From: Diphasiastrum complanatum
Lineage: Eukaryota; Streptophyta; Lycopodiopsida; Lycopodiales; Lycopodiaceae
Length of the DNA stretch: 64,000 nt
Direction: 5' to 3'
NCBI GenBank assembly: GCA_029204225.1
Contig: CM055109.1
Coordinates: 35,410,496-35,474,495, forward strand
Made by a program: the position numbers and the translations under genes. Shown piece after piece: positions 1 to 10,364 of this stretch. Positions within the stretch are counted from its first letter, which is position 1. Every line of letters starts with the position of its first letter. The notes under the pieces were generated by a model. The model saw only the letters and a program-made list of their open reading frames with translations, was not told the DNA's origin and did not search any database.

Positions 1-667
1 AACTACCAGAGGGTGAGTTTTTACTAGTATATATAAAGTCTGTGACCTACACGTGCCCATGCAACCTAAGTGCATAGACTCATGAGAGTCCATAAGTTCA
101 TGTTGGCAAGATTTTTTATCGCTAGAAATCGAGATGTCCAGAACCATGATCCTTAAGTGCTTATTAGATATATTCTAATTGCATGGGCTACATAAAGAAT
201 GTTTCACACTTGGTGTTCCACTTTGGGATGTATTTATAAGATATTCTAAGGTAAAACCTCTAGAAAACATCAAATCCAAATTGTTTTGTGAGAAAGAAAA
301 AAAAAAGATTTCTAGAAAAATGGCAATGCATTAGTGATAAGAATATATTGAATGGCAAAACCATTACAAAGGATGAAGTAGAATTAGTCATTTTCCTCTC
401 AAACTATGTTTGGACATGATCATGCAAATAGTAGAATATACATGGTTGATTCTCATCACAAAATTATAATGCAAACATGCAATCATTTCGACAACATATG
501 ACGTACATATTGTGTCGAATTAATGATGAAATTGCATGAATTTGTTTTATAATACATATGAATTGAACAACCTATATCATAATGTCCATTCTAGTCCAAT
601 TAGATTATTGTAGTATTTATTATCCAGATTGAACTTGTATCATATAGAGAAAATTAAGCTTCATAAA
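1..667. other. AT-rich DNA, no gene recognised
   Basis: No coding pattern, LTR terminus or tandem repeat is recognisable. It is probably old transposon or intergenic sequence, but nothing in it ties it to a family. Confidence 0.5.
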
Positions 668-871
668 GGGCCCTATGGGGGGCGGGAGGGCTCTCCTCCC
701 TTGGGGAGCGTGCACCCCACGTCGGGGCCTATGCCCCTGGGAGGCTTCTCGGGGCATGGGCTACAAGGCAGGGGCCCCGAGGAGGGGCTAGCACCAGCTC
801 CCATGGGGGCATGCTGGCAGGGGAGCGCATGCTCCCTAGGGGACACTTGGCCCCTATGGGGCGCGTGTGCT
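668..871. other. GC-rich segment
   Basis: About 200 bp of strongly GC-rich sequence, with runs such as GGGGGGCGGGAGGG and repeated CCCC/GGGG blocks, sits abruptly inside AT-rich DNA. A frame stays open across it from 629 to 907 (92 codons), but the product is low-complexity Gly/Pro-rich and matches no family I know; open frames are expected by chance where stop codons are rare. The nature of the segment is unknown. Confidence 0.6.
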
Positions 872-1519
872 CAAGGTCAAGGTGAAAGTTGGAGACTGAT
901 TTTTTAAGCTCAAGGTCAATAGAACAAAAGAATCCATGTCTAGAAGCTTTTAAAGTCTACCAATTGTAGTAACTGGAAACATGCATACTTCAGCATATCC
1001 ATTCTTTGCATGTTATCAATAGAATGCCATGATTTAAGTTAAAGAAGCAAGTTAAAAGAAATTCTCGTTGCTCTTGCCCTGGCGTTTCACGCTCCCATTC
1101 TTCTAGAGACTCTTGAACTTTCCTACAATTAACAAAGATATGGAAGAACCTGAAATTTTACTTTAGAAGAACAATTATAATAATGATCTTCCTATAGGTA
1201 ATGAAGCCGCTTTTCTGGTACTGAGAGTTGACAAAGATCTGGAAATCTATGGAATATTGTTGCATAAGAACAATGATGGTAATGTCTTGACTGATCCACC
1301 TATAGGGAATTTAATTGCACAACTTTTCCAACTTATATCAAAGACAATAGAAATAAATGAAATAGGTGCAAAACAACAAGGGGAAAAAGTTACTGATGGT
1401 TCTTTGGATAGCCAACGAGCATTCATTTTTCTTATATTGTCCCTTCTGCTTCTATTCCAGAACAGTACACAATGTGTTCTCCATCTAATGTGTATCTTGC
1501 AAATCAGAATCCTACTGCG
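872..1519. other. no feature recognised
   Basis: The stretch between the GC-rich patch and the LINE fragment. Its right part may be the decayed upstream region of the LINE reverse transcriptase, but no motif confirms that. Confidence 0.4.
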
Positions 1520-1974
1520 AAGGGCAATGTTTCTGCCACTTTTGACCACATTAGCTGGAACTACCTCCTCGCTTGTTGCTCTACCTTTGGTTTCCCAGAA
1601 TACCTTCTCAAACTTATCCATGTGTTTTTTTTCATCTGTCTCGTCCTCTATTCTTTTCCAGGGAGTGCTCTCCTCTTCCTTCCCTATTTCTTGCGACATC
1701 AAACAAGGTTGTCCCCTTTCTCCTTACCTCTTTGTTATTGCTATGAAACCTTAATTTTCTTTCTACTTTTTGTCCTTACATCTTCCGCGGTGTGCCTCTT
1801 GAACCACAGCTTTTTGCTGATGATTTGGCTTGTATCACAGAACTCCATCGCCCCTCTGCCTCTCTTCTTCTCTATGAGCTAAACCGCTTCTATTTTGTCT
1901 CTAATTCTTTGATCAACTTCAAGAAATCCAACCTTATTGTCCTTTCTCATGATGCTTCTCTTACTTGGTGTTAG
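1520..1974 (+). pseudogene. LINE (L1-type) reverse transcriptase fragment, frameshifted
   Basis: Three pieces of one reverse transcriptase palm domain follow in the correct order but in three different frames. They are FDHISWNYL with FGFPE near 1540-1600, KQGCPLSPYLF near 1705-1740, and FADDLA near 1807-1825 followed by a SLINFKKSN-like segment. In plant L1-type non-LTR retrotransposons these correspond to the AFDxVSW, RQGCPLSPYLF and FADD (catalytic) blocks. At least two frameshifts separate them, and no endonuclease domain, start or poly(A) tail is visible, so this is a dead internal scrap. It ends abruptly at about 1975, where a copia gag on the other strand begins. Confidence 0.75.
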
Positions 1975-2474
1975 AAGTTAGGCCTTAATAATAATGTTCT
2001 TCTGCACGGTAATGTCACCAATGATGGAATCACTTCATTTTGATTGATGGAATCACCAATGCAAGCAAGCTCTCTATGAATATCTTTTACTCTCAAAACA
2101 TAACTAGATGCACTCTCATCCCTCTTTTGGCTACTTTGAAAGATTTGATTTCTAAGAGTGAGGAGCCTAGAGGTGTTCTTAGCCTCATAAATAGACTTGA
2201 GACAATCCCAAGCTTCTTTGGCTGTTGTACAAGTACCTATCTCCCTCAATATCTCATTAGAGACATTCACCTTAATGTAGTGGAGAGCCATCCTAGCTCT
2301 CTTTTTGTATTTTTGAACCTCTTGAAGAACTTGTGGTTCTTCTTCAAGGCCAAGAACTATGTCCATCACGTCTTGAAGGATCAAGATGGACTCCATCCTC
2401 ATTTTCCAAATTGAATAATTTGAAGTGGTCAATCTTTCACTTGGTTCCAACAAGGATGAACCCACTGAAGACAT
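1975..2474 (-). pseudogene. Ty1/copia gag (UBN2-type) fragment
   Basis: Reads on the minus strand from ATG at 2474 for about 160 codons. It starts with a SNYSIWKMRMES-like segment, then LHYIKVNVSNEI, KEAWDCLKSIYEAKN and LLTLRNQIFQS. This is the copia capsid pattern (Pfam Retrotran_gag_2/UBN2), normally followed by a CCHC zinc knuckle and protease. The frame is open, but the 3' part of gag, the knuckle and all of pol are missing because the sequence joins the LINE scrap at about 1975. A primer binding site and LTR lie upstream on the same strand (3218-3890) with a leader of about 740 bp, so this is the 5' end of one element. Confidence 0.85.
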
Positions 2475-3217
2475 TTGAAGTGAAGAAAACTCAAATGATG
2501 AACAATAAATGTTGTTTCACACTTTCAATAGGATCCAATAATTGAGTACTATCTCCTCCTATGAAAGATCTTACAACAATTTGTGAATTGATTCTCACTA
2601 GCTACTCAAATCTCTCTAAAACAAGATCTATTTCACATCAAATGATGGAGTATAGGCAAAGTTAGGATCTAATACTCTTAGCACATGTGAAATACACTAA
2701 GAAACCAAATTTGACTCAAATACAATGATATTGCATGAAACAAAATGGCTAAGATCTCAAAACAGTAGCTAGATCACATATAGATGAGATTGGCAAGCAT
2801 ACAACTGTGATTTTAGATCAACCAAGCAATCTCTTGACCAAACCGAATGTGTCCACCCAGGTCTAGGTGCCCTACCTAACCTTCTTCAAAAGCTTATAAC
2901 TTTTGATTGGCTCAACCAAATGGAATGAAATCAATTGCAACAGAAACTAGACAAAAATAGCTTTAAAACAAGCTATCAAGCAAGATAAATGGATCAAACA
3001 TGAGAGAGAACTTCCAAACTGAAATTGGATGTTCCTCACACGTGTCTGAGCACTTGATTCCGTACAGTACCAGGTCAGACCCAATCAATGTCCTTTTGAT
3101 CTCTTTTGATCCAAGATTGAACAAGATAGCTAGGAAAATGGGCCTTGACAACTTCTAGCTCAAGATTGATGAAAATTTTTCACTTGAATGGATCAAAATG
3201 CATGGTAACCTTAGGTA

Positions 3218-3230
3218 GGCTCTGATACCA
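3218..3230 (-). other. primer binding site, initiator tRNA-Met
   Basis: On the minus strand the sequence TGGTATCAGAGCC directly follows the LTR terminus. This is the usual plant copia primer site complementary to the 3' end of initiator tRNA-Met. It fixes the orientation (minus) and the LTR boundary at 3231. Confidence 0.9.
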
Positions 3231-3890
3231 TGTTAAATTTCACACGTGTGGACTGTCCACTACATGTACTTGTGATCTCCTAAGGTGTGTAGATGCACCA
3301 AGATCAAGACTAGATTGAGATTCAAGATCAATCTTGAATCCTATGGCAAAAACACACTACTACATGCATTCAATCACTTCCAACTCTCACTCACACGTGT
3401 GGGAAGTATTCAAAAAATAATCTAAGTAAAAACAAGCTGCTCTCCTCAAGTAGAGAGAGAAAATGCATCAAGAGCTCTCGGGTAGAGAGAGAAAGCTAGA
3501 AATCCAATAACTCACAAAATCCATGAAATCACCAAATCAATTGACTTCAAAATCAGGAGTACAATGATACTAGTAGGTCCACGAGCTACCACTATGCTTA
3601 ACTATGATTGGACCACATTTTGTCACCTCTTGATCCTATTGGATCATTGATCTATGCACCTCTTAATTCTATTGGACTATATTCAAGCACACCTCAATTT
3701 CCTATTGGACCTCACAAGGTTCCACCTCTATATCCTATTGGACCTCTTGGAATTCATCAAACAAAAACTTTACACTTGTCTACACTTTAATTAGCAAGTG
3801 TTTAGCCTCTTACTCTATTTTGGCTCAATAGTGGCATTACAAGTGGAAATGCATAATTTGCCATCTATGCCAAATTTATTCCTATCAACA
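3231..3890 (-). repeat. copia 5' LTR (660 bp)
   Basis: On the minus strand the segment starts TGTTGATAGG (3890) and ends TTAACA (3231), giving TG...CA termini, and the tRNA-Met primer site abuts it. The partner 3' LTR is not in the window on the expected side, because the element is truncated at 1975. The upstream half (U3) holds a 33-bp tandem repeat with CCAAT-like cores (3626-3757). Confidence 0.85.
3626..3757. repeat. 33-bp tandem repeat x4 in LTR U3
   Basis: Four units begin at 3626, 3659, 3692 and 3725, each exactly 33 bp. Each starts CCTC and carries a (C/T)CTATTGGA core about 8 bp in; on the LTR-sense strand this reads TCCAATAG, a CCAAT-box-like motif. A partial fifth core (GATTGGACC) lies just upstream at about 3607. 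Repeated short motifs in U3 are typical of LTR enhancers; a regulatory role is inference. Confidence 0.85.
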
Positions 3891-3967
3891 TCCTACACCT
3901 AGATGCTTGATGTAAAAAACATAAGACCCCTATATCTAACATAGATAATCTTTTTCAATTCTTCACA

Positions 3968-4071
3968 TGTGCTCCCTTTTCATTTATGTTTTTATTTCAC
4001 AGTTGTTAAGCTTTGTAGAACTTAGAACGTGGACGACCGGTCTACCACTATACTACGCACGAAATCCTCTT
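3968..4071 (+). repeat. 104-bp repeat, inverted copy at 16816-16919
   Basis: This segment matches the reverse complement of 16816-16919 at nearly every position. It begins GTGCTCCCTTTTCATTTAT, runs through a pyrimidine-rich stretch ending TTTATTTCACAG (resembling a plant 3' splice site) and ends GCACGAAATCCTCTT. Its second half, GTGGACGACCGGTCTACCAC, reads VDDRSTT in frame with the RNase H beyond, so it may be the 5' edge of that copia RNase H. Confidence 0.8.
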
Positions 4072-4490
4072 TAGACCTAGCCACCGTAGAAAGTACAAAT
4101 ACTTCCAAAAACAGTAAAAAACAAACCTCCATTGCAATGTCATCTACATAATTATAATACTTTGCAGCCTCTCAAGCTACTAAAGAGAAAATTTGGTTGA
4201 GAGATTTATTGTCTGATATTGGTCTTAGACAATCAGCTCCAACAACTATTCAATGCGACAATCAAAGTGCTATTGCATTATCGATCAATCCTAGATTTCA
4301 CTCTAGGAACAAGCACAATGAGATTAACTACCACTACATCAGGAGCAAAATACTCAACAAGGAGGTAAGTCTGAAATTTTGTAGAACTTAGTACATGACA
4401 GTTGATATATTTACAAAAGGGTTAAATCAAAAAGCACACAAGAATTTTATGCTGTCTTGAATTTGAAAATCAAGGCATTCAATGATCCGC
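4072..4490 (+). pseudogene. Ty1/copia RNase H, 3' end of pol
   Basis: Plus-strand remnant of a copia RNase H. A SKNSKKQTSIAMSST block is followed by ATKEKIWLRDLLSDIG, the QCDNQSAIALS block (contains a catalytic Asp), FHSRNKHNEINYHYIR and, after an in-frame stop, MTVDIFTKGL. These are the usual C-terminal copia pol motifs in the usual order. The TEAEY block is damaged by stops near 4145-4155. A polypurine tract and LTR follow at the expected distance, so this is the 3' end of an element whose upstream parts are absent. Confidence 0.88.
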
Positions 4491-4492
4491 AT

Positions 4493-4502
4493 AAAGAGGG
4501 GG
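4493..4502 (+). other. polypurine tract
   Basis: AAAGAGGGGG lies immediately before the TGTTGG start of the LTR at 4503. This is the plus-strand primer site of the retrotransposon and fixes the LTR start. Confidence 0.85.
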
Positions 4503-5440
4503 TGTTGGATTCATATCCTCTCCATCCCTATCTTTCTGGTAATCCAAATTCATTCACTAGATATTGTAAATACTTGTATAGTGGCATACTCTACAGAAAT
4601 CACTTGTTCTTTGGTAGTCTACAAAAATACAAAAGAATTAGTGATAGCATTTTCCGGTTGTTCAAACATCCTCAACTATTTGGTCATCCTTGATTATTCG
4701 ACAATCTTCGATTGTTCGGCCATCGTCGATAGTTCTACCACCTTGGACCATCTGACCAGATTCGATTATTCGGCCATACTCGAAAAATCGGCCACAATCC
4801 ACTATCGGTGGATCAACAAGTACATTGAATCTTGACTTGAGAGTATCTCTAACAGAATCAGATACTGTCTGAAGGCAACTACCAACAACACATAGTGCCT
4901 TAATCCTAATTGTAAAGTATAAATTTGGCATTCTTTTAATTAGTTAGCCATATGTAGATAATCTAGTAACTTATCAGTTGCTCGGTTACACTAGATAAGA
5001 AGAGATCGTTTAGTTCAATAAACTGTCTATTAGATGAATCGAGCATCCATAGCGCAATTGTTTTGTTCTTTCTCTCTGTTGTTACAGAGTATTGTTTTAG
5101 GAAGAACGTGACTCTGACTGCATTCAGACTATATTTATTCGGGACTGAATAATCAATATTCCAGTAATCTAGGTCGTGTATATTGTGATTAAATGCTCAA
5201 TTCATTCATGTTTAGATTCCTTCTTGCTTGTAGATAAACTTATTTGTAGATTAAATTGTCTTGTATGGCTGATAGTCAGAGTCGATTGTGACACTCTAAT
5301 CTCCGCACCCAATACGCTGATCAAGTAGGACAGACTTCGGACTATCGAAGTCGATCTGAATACGATAGACGTAGTTGCATGCACCGAGGATATTCCGTTC
5401 GCTTTCATGTGTCGCAATGCATAGACCTTAAATTCCAGCA
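4503..5440 (+). repeat. copia 3' LTR (938 bp), family A
   Basis: Starts TGTTGGATTCATATCC after the polypurine tract and ends TTCCAGCA. It is homologous along its whole length to 41035-42055, which differs mainly by about 80 extra bp near its 3' end (41850-41930). It is a 3' LTR because pol precedes it and no primer site follows. Its internal part contains repeated ATTCGGCCAT / GATTATTCG-like motifs at about 4680-4800. Confidence 0.88.
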
Positions 5441-6587
5441 TGAACCACCCACTCTCTCATGAAGGCCAGTTGGTGTACTTTCCAATAGGGTGTGGACAAT
5501 TGGCAAGAAAGGCTTGGAGGCCATAAAAGTTGGCCAAACCCCATCTTGAAGGGGGACCATTGGAGGTTGGCTATAAAAAGAAGCTCACTCTTTGTATTTT
5601 AAAGAGTTAGTAGATTCAAGATTCTTATTGTATTGTTTCATATGAGTGGAGAGCTTCATATGAATTGTTTGTGAGTGCTTGACTTTTGCTTTTGGGTTGT
5701 GAGTTGTTTTGATGGTATGTGTTGCATAATGAGGAGTGTGCTCTGTTTTTGGAGTGATGATTCTTGGTGAGGGTTGCATCACTAGCATGTTTACTTCTTG
5801 GCCGAGGAATGATAATGATTTGCAATAGTTAGGGTTTGGTTGATGTTTGCTTGTAGTATTGTTTGATGGTTACCTTGGTGCCATCATGTCTACTTGTTGC
5901 CTTGTCTTGGTTGAGTGTGATTGTTGATAAAGGAGTTAGTTGATTCATTGGCGTATAATTGTTCATGGTGCTTGAACATCATCCCACTCCCCTAATGTGT
6001 TGCAGGACCCACTGCAACTCATATTGAATGATGTCGTTCCACTTCCACATTGGCATCTTCGATTATCATTTGGAAAAGCATAGATCCTCGTTTGCTTGCA
6101 TAAAGCCAAGTGCTTATTGCTGCAAGTCTTTATCAAAAAACTACTTTTCGCAATCTGTCGCAATGTAACCAGAATGTCTTATTGCTGCAAGTGATTGAAA
6201 TTCTCAAAATTGGAGAGCGATAGTAGACAATAATTCATTCAAGATCAGACAAAATTGAGGGTGATATGTGCGTAATAGCTACAGTATCATCTATTGATCC
6301 TCTTGATTTTGAGCACTGTATGACAGTCCCACACAGCGCATTGGCATGAGAGGAAAATAGTGCTCTCTCACGAGTAGCGTCTCGCTTACTAGCGGACTTC
6401 TTGGATCTCTATAGATCCTACTTATAAAATTGTCTCGCTCATAGGCGGACTTCTATTTTATATATTTTCTATCTGCTACTGTATGTATTTTATACATCTA
6501 GTAATTGCATACATTCAGAGTAGCATCTCTAATTAGATAGATTAAACAATCTATAACTAATCATGGATTACAAGAAGGTGGATGAGG
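5441..6587. other. no gene recognised
   Basis: Non-coding-looking DNA between the family A LTR and a dispersed repeat. Near 6380-6450 two short related blocks (TCTCGCTTACTAGCGGACTT and TCTCGCTCATAGGCGGACTT) form an imperfect direct repeat. No protein family match is seen in either strand. Confidence 0.4.
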
Positions 6588-6771
6588 CACATCCTAACGC
6601 TCTTTCGCTGATGTTATCATATCGGATCAGGGATTTTGTACTTCATGATACTTGTATGATCTTCCTGATCCTTTGGAGCGTGAAGGTTGAAAAAGTGGCA
6701 CGAAGATTTTCGTGTCACTTCGAGTCGTTTGACTTTCGGGTCGTTTGACTTTCTCCTGTTGTGTCACGAAC
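6588..6771 (+). repeat. dispersed repeat, copy 1
   Basis: Diverged copy of the segment at 43284-43420 in the same orientation. Shared blocks include TCCTAACGCTCTT, a TTCATG(A/G)TACTTGT block, GATCTTCCTG(A/G)TCCTTTGGA and CGTTTGAC(T/C)TTCTC. The unit has no recognisable protein. Copy 1 carries extra CGTTTGACTTT repeats. Confidence 0.7.
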
Positions 6772-7368
6772 ATTTATCTTTCGTGAATATTTCACTTTCG
6801 TGTCTTTTTGTCAGGATGTTCACGAACATTTTTGCTTCGTGTCTTTTCGTCAGGTTGGGAGTTGAAAGCTAGCAAAGCTTTGGTAATAGAAACATTTTGT
6901 TTCTTCATGAGTGCTTTCCACATGTCTTCTCTTATCACTTGTATCTGCCATTGACGGTTTCATCTCTGGTTTCTTGGCAGACACTAAGTTTTGGGAGGTC
7001 TGTATCCTCCATTTTGCTTCTAAGTCAGCCCCTTGGTCTCGATTCTTTCACTTTGGCTTTATCAATTGCACTAGCAGTTAAACTTGCTCCTATTTTTCTT
7101 CCAAAGCCTTTCTTTTGTTGGCATCCTTTTATGGCATCATTAGAAAACATTTGACCCAAAAAGGGCCTTCTAAAAAGATGATGTTTATTTATTTTTTTAA
7201 AATTTTCTTGTGACTGAAATAATCAAAACACACAAATTTGAAATCTACGTAATGTAGCTCTTTGATTTTGATTATTTTGTCTTATAAAAGAATTTGTAAT
7301 TTTGCACTAAGCGCAACTCGGAAATAAGCTATTTTGTCAATAATTATAATAATAATAAAAGTTGTAAT
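6772..7368. other. no gene recognised
   Basis: AT-rich sequence with repeated TTTCGTG / CACGAACATTT phrases up to about 6860. No coding signal is convincing. Confidence 0.4.
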
Positions 7369-7899
7369 TATAGTGCCATTAGAAAGCCCTTGATGAGAGA
7401 TTTCCAATGACACCCTACATGACCTACTTTTGAGCTACGATTAAAAAAATTATTGTCAATCAAAATTTATGGACCATCAAAAATTTTGGTCAACTGTGAT
7501 ATCGGTTTCGGGTGCAATTGACCAGTTTGACACCAGTTACCACGCCCGAAATCGATATCAAAATTTTTGGTTGTCCATGACTTTTTAAATGTAACTCAAA
7601 ACTAGGTCATGTAGAATGTCGTTGAAAAGCTCTCGTTGAGGGCTTTCTAATGGCACTATAATAGTCTCAATTTGAGCTACGACTAAAAAGTTATGGGTAT
7701 TCAAAAAATGTATCACCTATGATATCGCTTTCGGGCGCAATTGATCTATTTGAAAGGACAGATAGATCAACTGTGCCCAAAAGGGATATTAGAGGTGACA
7801 ACATTTTTTATACTCATAAATTTCTAATTGCAACTCATAACTAGGTCATGTAAGGTGTCATTGGAAAGCTCTCATTGAGCACTTTGTAATGGCACTATA
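7369..7899. repeat. two tandem imperfect palindromes (foldback units)
   Basis: Unit 1 (7369-7660) folds on itself: the left arm starts TATAGTGCCATTAGAAAGCC and the right arm ends with its near-complement GGCTTTCTAATGGCACTATA. The arms of about 145 bp pair throughout, with the turn near 7515-7535 between GATATCGGTTTCGGG and CCCGAAATCGATATC. Unit 2 (about 7651-7899) repeats the right-arm sequence and has its own turn around GATATCGCTTTCGGGCGC. No open frame or known transposon terminus is visible. Confidence 0.85.
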
Positions 7900-8914
7900 T
7901 GCGTCTCAATGAGAGCTATGGTTAAAAAGTTACACAATTTTTTAGCAGCCATGAACTATGTTCTACTTTGAATGTTTAACTATTAAATATGGTGCGGGCA
8001 TGGGCATAAAAAGATTTTATTTTTGTATTTTGCATTGCCAAAATTTGCCATCCTATGTGGCAATCCTTAGAGCTCAAATTTTCTCTAATGATAATTGGAC
8101 TACTTAATTCTACTGGGTAGATGAATGAAAATGTGTTCTTGAGATACTCGATGGAAGACTCTCGTACACAATGGCTATTTCTCATGCAAAAATCAATCAC
8201 ACAAAAGGAATGAAGAGGAACAAAGAAACGAACTATACAGAGATTGAGAACTGTATGGTACTTGTTGAACAAAACTTGCATTCATTAGCATTTATAATTC
8301 ACCTTGACAATTGCAATATTCCATTTGTTTTGTAGAGTAATGAGACTTACTCAAAAATAAGACAGGGTTGGTGACACCGAATCTACCATTATTGATAGCA
8401 GATATTGTAAGATATGGCTTGAAATACATAGAAGAAAAAGGCACTATTTCCATTAGTATCCTTCGGATCATGAGATTCATAAATGAACCTCTGTTTAGAT
8501 TTTCGATTTCTCAAACTTGGTTAGTGATATGCAATTAGCGGAAATCTCATCAGAAAATGGTAAGACATATAGATTTGAGATTACAGGAGTGGGGAGAAAA
8601 TGTCAATTCCCTGGGGAGGTTGCTTTTGTCTGGGAAAGTAGCAGATGACAGAATATTGGTTTCCTTTGCATCTTGCAATAACTCATTTCATATGGTGTCT
8701 ATGTGCGATTATTGATTTGGTAAATGGCGTGGTGATGTAGAAGTTCACAAGAAACTTCTCGATTGAGCAACAAGTTTAACTATTGGTTGCTATGGTGCTC
8801 GTGTGGTGTTGTCGTGAGGATCCTATTATGACTCATAACTGACGTGGCAGGCAGGTAGGATCTTACTTGGTTGTTTTGGACAGTCTTTGAAACTGTGTTT
8901 TCTGACACAGTCGG
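7900..8914. other. no gene recognised
   Basis: Short minus-strand frames (62 and 101 codons at 8292-8480 and 7976-8281) match nothing I know. The right part may be the decayed sequence downstream of the gypsy gag, but no protease or RT motif is seen. Confidence 0.4.
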
Positions 8915-10151
8915 GACACTCGGCGAGGTACTTGGTCTTGACTAGACAATCAACCATGAAGTGGCCGGTCTCACCATAGATGAAACATCTGTTGTTTAAT
9001 GGCCCTTGCGTAATGGCATAGCCATCTTGTATGGCTAGTGGTTTTGGACTTTCTGGTGGATATTCGTAATAATGTGAGGAATGTCCAAATTGAGACGGTT
9101 GTTTTTCATATCGTTGGATGGCATGTGCTTGGATAGGTCGATATGAAGGACGAGCATCAACAGGATGCGTAGCCCGACAGTGTGGGCACCATATTGGTTT
9201 TCGTCTGTAAGTACCTGTGCAGGGTTTGGCTGACTAGGCATACTGCGTTGGATAGACTTCAGGGTATTTTGGAACTCATTGGTGAGTTTCTCCATCTGCA
9301 GTTGATGTTGCTGATTAAGCAACTCCAGTTGTGATTTCCAAAGCTGATCTTGGGTATCCTCAATCTGCTTCAACTCGGGGACAAGAGCAGGGAGTGCTTT
9401 CCATTCCTTGGATTCATCAACATCTGATCCCTCGTCTTCTTCTTTGATGGCATCAGACATAGCTAACTTTAGCCTCGTATATTCGTCATTGGATTTAAGC
9501 TCGCGTCTTATCCATCTTGGAAGGGCGACTAAAAATTAGATGATGAGCATTTGTTTGGAGGGTTATTCTTATACTTGCCTTTTCAAGCACTTGAAACGCT
9601 CAATATAGTCTCGTACGTGTTCATCTTTTGCCATCTTAATGTTACTCAGTTTCACAAAAGGACTCTCTATCAAACGAAATGGTTTAATATGCTTGATAAA
9701 GGACTATTTCAGATTAGACAAATCCAAATTATCTTCACGATCGAGGTTAAAAAACCAGTCATCTGCTTTAGCGATTATGGTCATGGAAAATAGTTGGACC
9801 ATAGCATCGGAAGATGTTTCGCCATAGACATCACTTGCATTCTCAAAGATTTGCAAAAATCTTTGAGGGTCCGAACTACTTTCAAACTTGGGTAGACCTA
9901 GCTTGGGTGTTCTCTTCTCAAAATGAGCTCCGTGTGTGTCCTGGCATGTGATGTTTCAACACCATGAACATGGGCTTGTGCTCGTGAAGATTCGGCTCTA
10001 TCAGGCTCATGTCCTTCAAATGGGTTTGTGGATGCCTCATGTATTTGAGACCGCATTTGATAGAACTTATGACATTTGATTGTTCAGCTGTAGGAGATCT
10101 TATTTCGTATAGATAATCTTCTAGGATTTTAGGATCAGTATGTTGGTCCAC
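8915..10151 (-). pseudogene. Ty3/gypsy gag polyprotein fragment
   Basis: Minus strand. Near 9910-9740 is a Retrotrans_gag core: LPKFESSSDPQRFLQIFENA, DVYGETSSDAMVQLFSM, then KADDWFFNL. It is followed, after frameshifts, by HVRDYIERF-like and FLVALPRWIRRELKS-like segments near 9660-9500. An open stretch from 9460 to 9035 is rich in Gln, Glu and Leu and looks coiled-coil. At 8988-8947 there is a degenerate CCHC knuckle, CFIYGETGHFMVDC, whose second Cys is Tyr. This order is typical of a plant gypsy gag. Protease, RT and integrase do not follow, so only gag survives. The leader side holds a minisatellite (10365-10712). Confidence 0.85.
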
Positions 10152-10364
10152 TATGTACTGTCGTGTATTTTGTGTTTTTGAATTTTTTTAGGATTTTTTA
10201 TTTTGTAGGATTTTTGTTTTTTGAAAAAATATTCTTTTGGCTAGTAGGAAAGGTAAGGGGGAGACTCAATAGGAAAAGGGCTTTCTATTGATATAATTGT
10301 TTTTTTGAAAAAAAATTTATGCATGTCTTTTTTTTTTTTTTTCTTTTTCTGAGCTCTAAGGCTC

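Noticed and set aside
629-907. 92-codon open frame through the GC-rich block
   Set aside because: Low-complexity Gly/Pro product; an open frame is expected where stop codons are rare. No family match or gene context.
6049-6125. Similarity of 6049-6125 to 16530-16605
   Set aside because: Only about 45 bp with many mismatches align; not enough to call a repeat or shared gene.
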